Source: an uncultured Pelagibacteraceae bacterium (lineage in GTDB: Bacteria > Pseudomonadota > Alphaproteobacteria > Pelagibacterales > AG-422-B15). From it: a DNA stretch of 64,000 nucleotides. Below the pieces are notes generated by a model that made no database searches, was not told where the DNA came from, and worked only from the letters and a program-made list of their open reading frames with translations. Positions 19,882 through 29,779 of the stretch are shown here, in pieces. The position numbers and the translations under genes are program-made. Location: assembly GCA_902524795.1 (NCBI GenBank), contig CABZEU010000005.1, positions 1 through 64,000 of the forward strand, written 5' to 3'. Each line of letters starts with the position of its first letter. Position 1 is the stretch's first letter.

Positions 19882-21279
19882 ATGTCTATAAAAAAAAATA
19901 AATTAAGAAATAGGTTTAAAAAACCAGTGAGTGCAGCCTTTGAAAAAATCAATTCTTCTATCGAATTTGATAAATTTTTATTCAATGAAGATATTGAGGC
20001 ATCTATTGCTCATGCATCAATGCTCGGTTCACAAAAAATTATTTCAGTAAGTGATTCAAATAAAATCATAAGCGGGTTGAAAAAAATTAAATCTGAAATA
20101 AAAAATAATAAATTTAAGTTTGATAATCAATTAGAAGATATTCATATGAATATTGAATACAGATTAAGTGAAATCATAGGCGATGTTGCAGGTAAGCTTC
20201 ATACTGCGCGTTCAAGAAATGATCAAGTGATAACGGATCTGAAACTATGGATGAAAAAGGATAATGTATTAATTTCAAAAAAAATAAAAAGATTGAAAAA
20301 CTCTTTAGTGAAGTCTGCAAATAAAAATATTGAAATATTGCTACCAGGGCTTACACACTTTCAGTCTGCACAGCCTATATCTGCTGGCCATTATTTTATG
20401 GCTTACTATGAAATGTTTTCAAGAGACACTACTAGGTTTGAGGAGTCATTAAAAAGACTTGATGAAAATCCTCTAGGTGTTGGCGCACTCGCAGGAACTA
20501 ATTTTTCTATAAATCGAAACAAAACTACTAAAACCCTAGGCTTCAAAAAACCTACCAGAAACTCTCTAGATACAGTTTCGGACAGAGATTTTGTTATTGA
20601 TTTTTTGTCAAGTGCTTCGTTACTTTTTATGCACCTGTCAAGGGTCGCGGAAGAAATTGCGCTTTATTCTTCAGATCTAATTAACTTCTTCAAAATTGGT
20701 GATCATTTAATGTCTAGCTCATCTATAATGCCGCAAAAAAGGAATCCAGACGGTGCTGAGCTTATAAGAGCCAAAGCTTCTATTGCAATAGGTAATCTTT
20801 CATCGATGCTAAATCTAATGAAGTCACTGCCTCTGACTTACAGTAAAGATCTTCAAGAAGATAAAATCTTAGTTACATCAACAAGTGAAACGTTGCATAT
20901 TTGTTTAGATTGTATGGTTGAAATCATTGACTCATTAGAAATTAACAAAAAATCTGCAGAGAAGATTATCTCTAAAACCTACATAAATGCTACTGAATTA
21001 GCAGATTGGCTTGTAATTAAGCTAAATTATACTTTCAGAGATGCGCATAGTCTTACTGGGAAAATTGTAAATTTTGCTGAGAAAAAGAAATTATTCTTAA
21101 AAGATATTACACTCCGTGATTATAAATCATTTGATCAAAATATTGATAAATCTTTATATGATTTCCTTAGTATAAAAAAAAGTGTTAATAATAAACAGAG
21201 TTACGGTGGTACTGCTATAAGTCAAATAAAAAAAATGATTGCCATTGCTCGTAAGGAGATCAAAAATGAAAAGTATTAG
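19882..21279 (+). CDS. argH: Argininosuccinate lyase
   Basis: KLHTARSRNDQVITDLKLW, GSSIMPQKRNPDGAELIRAK-type signature (SSSSIMPQKRNPDGAELIRAK). Confidence 0.96.
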   Translation: MSIKKNKLRNRFKKPVSAAFEKINSSIEFDKFLFNEDIEASIAHASMLGSQKIISVSDSNKIISGLKKIKSEIKNNKFKFDNQLEDIHMNIEYRLSEIIGDVAGKLHTARSRNDQVITDLKLWMKKDNVLISKKIKRLKNSLVKSANKNIEILLPGLTHFQSAQPISAGHYFMAYYEMFSRDTTRFEESLKRLDENPLGVGALAGTNFSINRNKTTKTLGFKKPTRNSLDTVSDRDFVIDFLSSASLLFMHLSRVAEEIALYSSDLINFFKIGDHLMSSSSIMPQKRNPDGAELIRAKASIAIGNLSSMLNLMKSLPLTYSKDLQEDKILVTSTSETLHICLDCMVEIIDSLEINKKSAEKIISKTYINATELADWLVIKLNYTFRDAHSLTGKIVNFAEKKKLFLKDITLRDYKSFDQNIDKSLYDFLSIKKSVNNKQSYGGTAISQIKKMIAIARKEIKNEKY

Positions 21280-21388
21280 TATTTTGATACTATTAATTTT
21301 TATATATGGTTGTGGCAAGAAAGGTTCACTTGAGTACCCTCCAGTTGAGACAGGATATTTATATCAATCTTCAACTGTCAAGGTGTAG
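21266..21388 (+). CDS. lptM: Small LptM/YifL-like lipoprotein
   Basis: Not in the supplied ORF track. Direct translation MKSISILILLIFIYGCGKKGSLEYPPVETGYLYQSSTVKV*: signal peptide, lipobox-like IYGC, GKKGSLEYP motif, located between argH and lysA. Confidence 0.88.
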   Translation: MKSISILILLIFIYGCGKKGSLEYPPVETGYLYQSSTVKV

Positions 21389-21390
21389 TT

Positions 21391-22623
21391 ATGTCAGAAC
21401 TGAAATATGAAAATAATATTCTTAGATTTGGGAATGTTAGTGTAGATGAAATATCTGAAAAACACCAAACACCATTTTATTGTTACAGCAAAAGTGTGCT
21501 CACTAATAACTATAATAATTTTAATAATGTATTTTCAGATCTCGATTACAAAATTTGTTTTTCTTTAAAATCAAATTCTAATCTCACACTATTAAGAATC
21601 TTGGCCTCGTTAGGTGCTGGTGCTGATGTGGTATCTGAATGGGAATTTAAAAAAGCAATTGAAGCAGGGATACCACCTCAAAAAATAGTATTTTCTGGAA
21701 TTGGAAAGAGCGAAAATGAAATTAAGTATGCAATTGCAAATGATTGCTTTCAAATTAATGTAGAGTCTTTAGCTGAGTTAAAAAAAATTAATCAGATAGC
21801 TGAGGGAATTGGTAAAGTTCAAAATATTGGGATTAGGATAAATCCTGATGTACAATCTGATACGCATGAAAAAATAACAACTGGGAGTCTTGAAAATAAA
21901 TTTGGAATATCTGTAAATGAAACTTTAGAGATATTTAATAAAACTAAAGAATTTTCCTCTCTTTCGATTACAGCTATTGCATTTCATATAGGCAGTAATA
22001 TAAAAGATTTAAGTCCATTTAAAAATTCTTTTGAAGTTGCTAAAAACTTAATTGATAAAATACAATTGAATTACAACTCGCTGAAAACTATTGATGTTGG
22101 CGGAGGGATAAGTCCCGAAGAAAGAAATTTTAGCTTTAAAGATTATTACGATATGCTGATTTCATATTTTGATAAAGAAAGATTTAATTTTATCTTTGAG
22201 CCTGGGAGATTAATTGCAGCTGATGCAGGAATACTTGTTTCAAAAGTTCTTTATACTAAAATAAGTGAAGGAAAAAAATTTATTATAATTGATGCAGGTA
22301 TGAATGATATGATGCGGCCTGCTTTATACGATGCAGAACATGAAATTTTAACCTCAAAATTAAATGATTCAGATCACAACATTGAAACAGAAATAGTTGG
22401 ACCAATATGTGAGTCTTCTGACAAATTTATGAGAACTACTAAATTTGCTAATATAGAAGAAGGAGATAATGTAGTTATTAAAAATGTTGGAGCCTATGGA
22501 TCAACAATGAGTTCAAATTATAATGCCAGACCATTTATTGAAGAAATTTTAATTAATAAAGATGAAATTCAAATAATAAGAAAAAAACAGTCATTTGATG
22601 ACTTCATAAAAAATGAACTTTAA
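21391..22623 (+). CDS. lysA: Diaminopimelate decarboxylase
   Basis: PFYCYSKSVL, CFSLKSNSN (PLP lysine), DVGGGI, GPICESSDKF. Confidence 0.95.
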   Translation: MSELKYENNILRFGNVSVDEISEKHQTPFYCYSKSVLTNNYNNFNNVFSDLDYKICFSLKSNSNLTLLRILASLGAGADVVSEWEFKKAIEAGIPPQKIVFSGIGKSENEIKYAIANDCFQINVESLAELKKINQIAEGIGKVQNIGIRINPDVQSDTHEKITTGSLENKFGISVNETLEIFNKTKEFSSLSITAIAFHIGSNIKDLSPFKNSFEVAKNLIDKIQLNYNSLKTIDVGGGISPEERNFSFKDYYDMLISYFDKERFNFIFEPGRLIAADAGILVSKVLYTKISEGKKFIIIDAGMNDMMRPALYDAEHEILTSKLNDSDHNIETEIVGPICESSDKFMRTTKFANIEEGDNVVIKNVGAYGSTMSSNYNARPFIEEILINKDEIQIIRKKQSFDDFIKNEL

Positions 22624-23006
22624 TTGTTAAATAATTCAGTTATTTGATTTACTAACAAACTAATAAAATTATTTATAGATTGGCTAACGGCAAAAGCATC
22701 AATCTTGATACTGTCAATTATCATACTTCCAAAAATAAATATAACTGGCACTATCAATACTAAAAATGGCAGTGGAATATTTTTCTGATTTTTATAAACT
22801 ACTGGTAAATTTTGATCTGAAAGACTCTCTCTTATAATTTTCTCATTACTAATCTCATTTATTATTAGTTTTTTCTCGGCTTCATATGTCGTATTTTCAT
22901 GAAACCATGAATGGTTACACCTAGTACATTTAACTTGCCGACCATGACCGATATCGTCAATATTTACAACATAGCGAGCTGAACATGATGGACAAGAAAT
23001 AATCAT
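22620..23006 (-). CDS. Zinc-ribbon (MJ0042-type) membrane protein
   Basis: ISCPSCSARYVVNIDDIGHGRQVKCTRCNHSWF plus one TM helix. Confidence 0.85.
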   Translation of the reverse strand: MIISCPSCSARYVVNIDDIGHGRQVKCTRCNHSWFHENTTYEAEKKLIINEISNEKIIRESLSDQNLPVVYKNQKNIPLPFLVLIVPVIFIFGSMIIDSIKIDAFAVSQSINNFISLLVNQITELFNN

Positions 23007-23060
23007 AAATTGTGTTAGTCTGTGTTAATATTTAAATCTTGTTAGTGTAGCTTATTTAGT

Positions 23061-23642
23061 ATGTTAAATGTACAAAAATTGTATTACTTTTTTTTATTCC
23101 TATTTTCTTTATTGATACTAATTTTGATCCATTTTAATATTTTCTTCTCGAGTGTTAAGACAGTAGATGACGGAAATCATAATGTAACCCAAGTAGATAG
23201 TGTTGTTGTCTTAACAGGAGACAGATTCAGAATTGCTAAAGGGTTAGAACTTTTAAGTCAAAATCTTGGTAGCAAGCTTCTTCTATCTGGAGTTAATAAA
23301 GATATTACTCTCACAGAAATAAAAAATGCTTTTCCAAATAATAATAAACTGTTTAATTGCTGTATTGAAATTGAATCGATCTCAGAAAATACCTTTGAAA
23401 ATATAAGGGAAACATTCCTATGGATAAGAAATAATAACTATCGCAACACTATTATTGTTACATCAGATTATCACCTACCTCGAGTAAAATTAGAGTCAAA
23501 AAGGCTTATAAATAGCGAGAATATCTATTATGTATCCACAAAAAACATCAGTGAAGAGCAATTTAGTCGAGTGAAAAAATTAGTGTTAGAATATATTAAA
23601 TATTTAAGAACTTATATAAGTTTGAGCATAGGGCTTTACTAA
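23061..23642 (+). CDS. YdcF/ElyC (DUF218) family protein
   Basis: VDSVVVLTGDRFRIAKGLELLSQ...SENTFENIRETFLW...IIVTSDYHLPRV. Confidence 0.85.
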   Translation: MLNVQKLYYFFLFLFSLLILILIHFNIFFSSVKTVDDGNHNVTQVDSVVVLTGDRFRIAKGLELLSQNLGSKLLLSGVNKDITLTEIKNAFPNNNKLFNCCIEIESISENTFENIRETFLWIRNNNYRNTIIVTSDYHLPRVKLESKRLINSENIYYVSTKNISEEQFSRVKKLVLEYIKYLRTYISLSIGLY

Positions 23643-24376
23643 TGATCTACATAAATTCTTTTCTAGCTAACCTTGCTTTCTATATCGTTTTGATTGCATG
23701 CTGCCTATTCGCACCAGTACTTTTTTTTCTACCTAAAAAACATATGTTAGGAATTATTCACTTTCAATCCGTTCATACAAGAATAAGCTTAAAACTATTT
23801 GCAAATCTTGAAATTGAATATCGAGGCCTTGAGAATATACCTAAAGAACGAAAATATTTAATTGCTTCTAAACATCAATCACTTGCCGAGGCAATATTTT
23901 TGAATGATGCAATTGAAACTCCGTCTATAATTGCAAAAAAACAACTTTTATTAATTCCAGTAGTTGGCCTATGTTTTAAGAAAGCTAATTTTATTTATGT
24001 TGATAGACGAAAGGGCGAAACAAATATTCAAGCAATGGTAAATTCTGCAAAAAGAAGTATGGACGCTGACCCACGACCACTTTTAATCTTTCCTGAAGGT
24101 ACTAGAACACCGATAGGAGCAAAACGACCATATAAATATGGCGTTACAGCTCTTTATGATGGTCTGAAAATCCCTTGTCTTCCAGTGGCAATAAATTGTG
24201 GGTACTTTTGGTCACGAAGAAGATTTCTTAGATACCCTGGTAGAATGGTCATTGAATTTCTAAAACCAATTGAAGCAGGTTTGGAAAAAGAAGTATTCAC
24301 AAAAAAACTGTATGATGTAATAGAAAATAAATCAGATGATTTATTATCTGAAGCTAGGATTAATTTTCCTAAATGA
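23642..24376 (+). CDS. plsC: 1-acyl-sn-glycerol-3-phosphate acyltransferase
   Basis: ASKHQSLAEAIF (HxxxxE variant of the acyltransferase motif), IFPEGTRTPIG. Confidence 0.92.
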   Translation: MIYINSFLANLAFYIVLIACCLFAPVLFFLPKKHMLGIIHFQSVHTRISLKLFANLEIEYRGLENIPKERKYLIASKHQSLAEAIFLNDAIETPSIIAKKQLLLIPVVGLCFKKANFIYVDRRKGETNIQAMVNSAKRSMDADPRPLLIFPEGTRTPIGAKRPYKYGVTALYDGLKIPCLPVAINCGYFWSRRRFLRYPGRMVIEFLKPIEAGLEKEVFTKKLYDVIENKSDDLLSEARINFPK

Positions 24377-25110
24377 AGAATGCCTATTTTAGGAGAATAA
24401 TTTTCCTTGTTATTTCTATTTTATTTATCTACTCAGCATATTGGCTTTTCATCTCAGTTCAATTTAAAACTCAAATAAAAAATAATCTAGATAATATGAA
24501 TAGTAGTTACAGCAATATGTCAATATCAGGTTACCCATATAGAATGAGTGCTCTTATTAATGACTTAATGTTCAGTAAATTTGAAAACAATTTTTTATCT
24601 AATATTAATTTTCATGATGTCAGAATTGATATGAACCCATTTCAAATTGATACTTTATATTTAAGAAGTAACCAAGTTGAAGGTTCAGATATAGCTAATA
24701 GCTTAGAATCTCTTTTTGATTTTAAAAACCTTCAGGGCAAGATAGTTTTGAATGAAGGCATAGTTATGAAACTTTTGTTGATATCTGATTACCTTGATTT
24801 GAATTATAATGAATATAAAGTTGGCACAATCAATCAACTTTTAATGAGGATAGATTTAGACGACCAGTCAGTTTACAAGATTGATTTTTCAGGGATTGCA
24901 AATGATTTCCTCAACTCATATATCGGAAAGACTAAGGTAAGTATTAATGGTGAAATTTCATCGATTACTTACAATGGCAGCTTACAGGTTGATATTATAG
25001 AAAATGAAAATCAAAATAAATTATTCAGTGCGCCTTTAACTGTTAATAATGGAAAAGTATCATTGCTGTTTATGCCCTTATTAGATTTGAAGGACTTATC
25101 TTTTTTTTGA
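24373..25110 (+). CDS. DUF2125-like protein
   Basis: N-terminal TM followed by SGYPYRMSALINDLMF-type sequence; position after plsC. Confidence 0.6.
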   Translation: MKNAYFRRIIFLVISILFIYSAYWLFISVQFKTQIKNNLDNMNSSYSNMSISGYPYRMSALINDLMFSKFENNFLSNINFHDVRIDMNPFQIDTLYLRSNQVEGSDIANSLESLFDFKNLQGKIVLNEGIVMKLLLISDYLDLNYNEYKVGTINQLLMRIDLDDQSVYKIDFSGIANDFLNSYIGKTKVSINGEISSITYNGSLQVDIIENENQNKLFSAPLTVNNGKVSLLFMPLLDLKDLSFF

Positions 25111-26022
25111 TCTGCCAAAATCAGCATCTACAGTATCTTGTCCTGCTGAAATTATTTTGTCTCGTACTTTTCTTGTTTTTGAAAAGAGTTTATGTAGACT
25201 TTTGCCGTCTTCCCAACGAATTGATTTTTGTAAAGCAGTTAAATCCTCTGTAAATCTACTAATCATCTCCAACACAGCTTCCTTATTATTAAGAAATATA
25301 TCTCTCCACATCGTTGGATCAGATGATGCAATTCTAGTAAAGTCTCTAAAACCACTGGCACTATACTTAATGATGTCAGACTTTGTTACATTCTCGAGAT
25401 CTGCAGCAGTAGATACAATATTATAAGCAATTAAGTGAGGTAAATGAGAAGTGATTGCCATTACTCTGTCATGTCTTTGAGGGGACATTACCTCAACATC
25501 GCTTCCTAATGATTTCCAAAGATTTTTTACTTTATAAATATGACTTTTTTTATTGTTTTTTAGTGGAGTGATTATGCACCACCTGTCATCAAATAATTCT
25601 GCAAACCCAGCACTTGGGCCACTTTTTTCTGTTCCAGCTATAGGGTGAGCGGGTATAAAAATATCATCATTACTTAAGAGAGGAATTATTTCGTTAATAG
25701 TTTTTTCTTTTGCAGAGCCGACGTCAGAGATAATTGTGCCTTTTGATATGTGAGGTATAATTTTTTTTATTATATTTGAATAACTACTTAAAGGAGTACA
25801 AATTATTATCAAATCTGACCCTCTTACAGACTCCTCTAATTTATTACTTACCTTATCAACTAAGTTGAGTCTTTTAGATGTATTTCTGGTTTTAGAAGAT
25901 CTGGAGTAACCCACTGTTTTAGAAGAGATTTTATTTTTCTTTATAGACAGTGCTAGTGATGAACCAATCAAACCTAGCCCAATGATTGTAATTTGCTTAA
26001 ATAGTTTTTTCTTATTTGTCAT
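25096..26022 (-). CDS. tyrC: Prephenate/arogenate (cyclohexadienyl) dehydrogenase
   Basis: ITIIGLGLIGSSLALSIKK, ISDVGSAKEKTI, FIPAHPIAGTEKSGPSAGFAELFDDRWCI. Confidence 0.93.
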   Translation of the reverse strand: MTNKKKLFKQITIIGLGLIGSSLALSIKKNKISSKTVGYSRSSKTRNTSKRLNLVDKVSNKLEESVRGSDLIIICTPLSSYSNIIKKIIPHISKGTIISDVGSAKEKTINEIIPLLSNDDIFIPAHPIAGTEKSGPSAGFAELFDDRWCIITPLKNNKKSHIYKVKNLWKSLGSDVEVMSPQRHDRVMAITSHLPHLIAYNIVSTAADLENVTKSDIIKYSASGFRDFTRIASSDPTMWRDIFLNNKEAVLEMISRFTEDLTALQKSIRWEDGKSLHKLFSKTRKVRDKIISAGQDTVDADFGRSKKR

Positions 26023-27077
26023 TTATAAAAATCTTTGAAAGCCTTTATAACTTTCTTATTTTCGTTTGCTGTACCAATTGAAACCCTTACACAGCTTGGT
26101 AACTTATATTTGTCCATTAACCTAATAATAATTGATTTAGATAAAAGATACTTATTTAGTTTAGATACAGATTTTCCTACATCTATAAGTAAAAAGTTAG
26201 CTCTACTATCATAAACTTTTATAGGCAGTTTACTTAACTCTTTATTCATAATGTTGAGCCACAATGTATTATGTTTTTTTGAATTGCTTGTATATTTTTT
26301 GTCTTTCAATGCTTGAATTCCTGCAACTTGTGCCAATTGGTTCACATTAAAAGGTCCTCTGACTTTGTTCATAGAACTAATAATATTACTGTGAGCATAA
26401 CACCAGCCTAGTCTAAGAGAAGCTAGTCCATATATTTTAGAAAATGTACGTGTAACAATTACATTTTTGTTTTTTTGAGCAAATTCAAGTCCATTTGAGT
26501 AATCATTATCAGTCATGTACTCAGCGTATGCTGCATCAATTATAATCATAATTTTTTTTGGAATTTTTTTGATCATCACTGCGAGATCTTTTTTTGATAA
26601 ATAAAAACCCGTAGGATTATTAGGCTGTGCAATAAAAATCATCTTTGTTTTTTTAGTGATAGATTTTAATAAACTTTCTAAATCCACCCGAAGATTTTTT
26701 GTTGCTGATCTCTTAATAACTCCACCACTTATTTTGGAATAGATTTCGAACATTAAAAAGCTATGCTTTGGAACAATAACCTCATCACCTTTGTTTAAAA
26801 ATAATTGACATGCAATACCAAGTATCTCATCTGAACCATTTCCAACAAAAAGATTGCTGCTCTTTAATTTGAAACTTTTAGATATAGCTTCTTTTAACTC
26901 AATACAATTACCGTCAGGATATTTATTCGTCTTAAGTCGGCTTTCTGAAATTGCTTTCTTCACACTAATACTGGGTCCAAAAGGTGACTCATTAGAAGAC
27001 ACTTTGACTACATCTTTTTTGCCTGGAATTGATGAGATTCCACCTTCATAGATATTAATATTTTTTAAATTTTTCAT
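26019..27077 (-). CDS. hisC: Histidinol-phosphate aminotransferase
   Basis: KVSSNESPFGPS, KYPDGN, QPNNPTGFYLS, TRTFSKIYGLASLRLGW. Confidence 0.94.
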   Translation of the reverse strand: MKNLKNINIYEGGISSIPGKKDVVKVSSNESPFGPSISVKKAISESRLKTNKYPDGNCIELKEAISKSFKLKSSNLFVGNGSDEILGIACQLFLNKGDEVIVPKHSFLMFEIYSKISGGVIKRSATKNLRVDLESLLKSITKKTKMIFIAQPNNPTGFYLSKKDLAVMIKKIPKKIMIIIDAAYAEYMTDNDYSNGLEFAQKNKNVIVTRTFSKIYGLASLRLGWCYAHSNIISSMNKVRGPFNVNQLAQVAGIQALKDKKYTSNSKKHNTLWLNIMNKELSKLPIKVYDSRANFLLIDVGKSVSKLNKYLLSKSIIIRLMDKYKLPSCVRVSIGTANENKKVIKAFKDFYK

Positions 27078-27150
27078 ATAATAATTCGGTATAAATAGGT
27101 GAATATTGTTTATTTTGAAAGAAAATCTTTGAAATATTTAATCTTCTAAT

Positions 27151-27177
27151 TTGACATTACTGATTTGAATATATAAT
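27151..27177 (+). promoter_or_regulatory. Putative sigma-70-type promoter for the metX riboswitch transcript
   Basis: TTGACA at 27151-27156, 15-nt spacer, TATAAT at 27172-27177; expected TSS falls at the aptamer 5' end. Confidence 0.7.
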
Positions 27178-27180
27178 ACA

Positions 27181-27238
27181 GTGACTGCGCCGATTTGAGC
27201 ACAGCTTGCGGGCGCTGTAAAAATGCAGCTAAAGAGGT
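27181..27238 (+). promoter_or_regulatory. SAM-II-like riboswitch aptamer
   Basis: GTGACTGCGCCGATTTGAGCACAGCTTGCGGGCGCTGTAAAAATGCAGCTAAAGAGG: GCGCC/GGCGC P1 (27187-27191/27211-27215), conserved GATTTGA, CTTGC and TAAAAATGxAGCTAAA blocks; directly upstream of metX. Confidence 0.88.
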
Positions 27239-27242
27239 ATAT

Positions 27243-27278
27243 AAACCACCAAACTTAGTTGTTAGGTGGTTTTTTTTT
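27243..27278 (+). terminator. Intrinsic terminator downstream of the SAM-II-like aptamer
   Basis: AAACCACC (27243-27250) pairs with GGTGGTTT (27265-27272), followed by an uninterrupted T-run to 27278. Confidence 0.85.
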
Positions 27279-27289
27279 GGGTTAAACAA

Positions 27290-28405
27290 ATGAGTGAAAA
27301 CAAAATAGTAGAATTAGCAAAAGAAAAAGCTCTTGTATTGGATTGTGGTAAATCACTAAAAAGCATTAAAACAGCTTATACAACTTACGGTAAATTAAAC
27401 GCCGCTAAGGATAATGCTATTTTGATTTGTCATGCTCTTACTGGCGATCAGTATGTTGCAAGCAATCACCCAATTACAAAAAAAGAGGGGTGGTGGTCAT
27501 ATATTGTTGGTCCTGAAAAACCAATTGATACAAATAAATTTTTTGTAGTCTGTCCTAATGTTATTGGTGGCTGCATGGGTTCAACTGGTCCAAAGGAAGT
27601 AAATTCAGAAACTGGTAAAGAATATGGTACGGATTTTCCAGTTATTACAATCGCTGATATGGTGAGAGCTCAAAAACTTCTTATTGACTATTTAGGTATT
27701 GAAAAAATATTTTGTGTAACAGGTGGATCTATGGGCGGAATGCTAGTTCTTGAATGGCTATCAAAATTTCCTGATATGGTACATTCTGCTATTCCAATTG
27801 CAACTGCGACAAATCATTCAGCACAGAATATTGCATTAAATGAGCTTGCTAGACAATCCATTATGGCTGATCCAAATTGGAATTCAGGTAAATATTATAA
27901 TTCTGACAATAAACCTTTAAAAGGTCTATCAGTTGCGAGAATGGCTGCCCATATCTCTTATCTATCTAAAGACGCTTTGCACAGCAAGTTTGGAAGAAAT
28001 CTGCAAGATAAGAATAGTTTAGATTATTCTTTTGATGCTGATTTCCAAATTGAAAGTTATTTAAGGCACCAAGGATTTACATTTGTAGACCGCTTTGATG
28101 CTAATAGTTATTTATATATTACTCGTGCAATGGATTATTTTGACGTTTCGTCAAGTAATAATGGCTCACTAATTGAATCATTTAAAAACACAAGCTCAAA
28201 AGTTTTGTGTATTTCTTTTACAAGCGATTGGCTTTACCCAACCTCAGAAAATAAAAAAATTGTAAAAGTGTTTAATACTTTAGGAATAAATGTAAGTTTT
28301 ATTGAGATTGAGACTGACGGTGGACATGACTCATTTCTACTTGAAGAGCCTAAGCTTTTTGAAGCTATGCAAGGATTTATTAAATCAACTTATGAAAATT
28401 TATGA
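27290..28405 (+). CDS. metX: Homoserine O-acetyltransferase
   Basis: AILICHALTGDQYVA, GGSMGGMLVLEW, ETDGGHDSFLLE. Start ATG 27290, since the GTG at 27266 lies in the terminator stem. Confidence 0.95.
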   Translation: MSENKIVELAKEKALVLDCGKSLKSIKTAYTTYGKLNAAKDNAILICHALTGDQYVASNHPITKKEGWWSYIVGPEKPIDTNKFFVVCPNVIGGCMGSTGPKEVNSETGKEYGTDFPVITIADMVRAQKLLIDYLGIEKIFCVTGGSMGGMLVLEWLSKFPDMVHSAIPIATATNHSAQNIALNELARQSIMADPNWNSGKYYNSDNKPLKGLSVARMAAHISYLSKDALHSKFGRNLQDKNSLDYSFDADFQIESYLRHQGFTFVDRFDANSYLYITRAMDYFDVSSSNNGSLIESFKNTSSKVLCISFTSDWLYPTSENKKIVKVFNTLGINVSFIEIETDGGHDSFLLEEPKLFEAMQGFIKSTYENL

Positions 28406-29019
28406 GCTTAATTAATGAAAAAAAAGACTTTAAGATCATTGCTGATTTAATACCAGCTAAGTCATCTGTAATTGATGTAGGCTGTAACGACGGTTCTTTG
28501 CTTGAATTCTTGAAAGAAGAAAAAAATATTGATGGTAGAGGCATGGAGATTGATCAACAAAAAGTTCAACTCTGTCTTTCGAAAGGAATTTCTGTAATCG
28601 AAGGTGATGCTGATTTAGACTTATATGATTATCCAGATAATTTGTTTGATTACTCGATACTTACTTACACCTTACAGGCAACAAAAAGTCCTAAAAATGT
28701 TTTGTCAGAATTAGTTAGAATTTCAGGCAAAGCAATAATCTCTTTTCCTAATTTTGGTCACTGGAAAATTGCTTCAAGCCTATTACTTAAACGAAAAATG
28801 CCTATAAGTGAGAAATTAAGTTATTCTTGGCATGAAACTCCTAATCTTCACTTCTGTACCATAAATGATTTCATTGATTTATGTGATGAAGCAGGAATTA
28901 GAATTGAAAAGCAAGCAAATTTAAAAACAAACAAATTAAATAAATTTAATGGAAAAAATCTTTTGAATAGTTATTTTAATGAAGTTGGTTTATTTCTAGT
29001 TTCTAAAATAAAAAATTAA
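28402..29019 (+). CDS. metW: Methionine biosynthesis protein MetW
   Basis: SSVIDVGCNDGSLLEFL, YTLQATKSPKNVLSELVRI, ISFPNFGHWKIASSLLLKRKMP; adjacent to metX. Confidence 0.94.
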   Translation: MSLINEKKDFKIIADLIPAKSSVIDVGCNDGSLLEFLKEEKNIDGRGMEIDQQKVQLCLSKGISVIEGDADLDLYDYPDNLFDYSILTYTLQATKSPKNVLSELVRISGKAIISFPNFGHWKIASSLLLKRKMPISEKLSYSWHETPNLHFCTINDFIDLCDEAGIRIEKQANLKTNKLNKFNGKNLLNSYFNEVGLFLVSKIKN

Positions 29020-29020
29020 T

Positions 29021-29779
29021 ATGTTTAAAACTCTCATTGTTAAGTGTCTATCCGATAATTACGCATATGTATGCTATAATGAAAATAATGAAGCATTTGT
29101 AGTTGATCCATCTGAAGCCAGCCCTGTCATTGATTGCTTAGAAAAAAATAATTTAAAATTAAAATATGTTTTAAATACTCATCATCATTTTGATCATGTT
29201 GGTGGAAATTATGAACTTAAAGAAAAATATAAATGTAGTATTGTAGGTGGTGAAAAAGATAAAGATAGAATTCCTGGTATCGATATTCACCTTAAAGAGG
29301 GAGACAAGTGGCAGTTTGGCGATATAGAGTCTGAGATTTTTGAAATTTCAGGCCACACAGTTGGTCATATTGCATTTTATTTTCACAAAGAAAAGTCAGT
29401 TTTTACAGGCGATACTCTGTTTTCCCTTGGATGTGGAAGACTGTTTGAGGGCACTCCTAAAATGATGTGGGAATCACTTAAAAAAATCAGGGATCTGCCT
29501 GATGAAACAAAAATATATTGTGGGCATGAGTATACTTTGAGCAATGCCAAATTTATCTACTCGATTTTGCCTAGTGATGAGTTAAAAGGTAAAATTAATG
29601 AACTAGAAAATTTATATTCAAAAAATTTATCCTCGATACCCTCAACAATTCAAGAGGAAAAGAAATTGAATATTTTTTTACAAGCAGACAGTAATCAAAT
29701 TAGTGAAGCTTTAGGCCTTATAGAAAAAAGTCCTGAGAACGTGTTCACCCATATACGAAATCTTAAAGATAATTTTTAA
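29021..29779 (+). CDS. gloB: Hydroxyacylglutathione hydrolase (glyoxalase II)
   Basis: LNTHHHFDHVGGN, GHTVGHIAFYF, TGDTLFSLGCGRLFEGT, CGHEYTLSN. Confidence 0.95.
   Translation: MFKTLIVKCLSDNYAYVCYNENNEAFVVDPSEASPVIDCLEKNNLKLKYVLNTHHHFDHVGGNYELKEKYKCSIVGGEKDKDRIPGIDIHLKEGDKWQFGDIESEIFEISGHTVGHIAFYFHKEKSVFTGDTLFSLGCGRLFEGTPKMMWESLKKIRDLPDETKIYCGHEYTLSNAKFIYSILPSDELKGKINELENLYSKNLSSIPSTIQEEKKLNIFLQADSNQISEALGLIEKSPENVFTHIRNLKDNF

Noticed and set aside
27266-27289. GTG-initiated extension of metX (MVFFWVKQ)
   Set aside because: The GTG lies in the 3' arm of the terminator stem and FF is encoded by its T-run; ATG 27290 is the better start.
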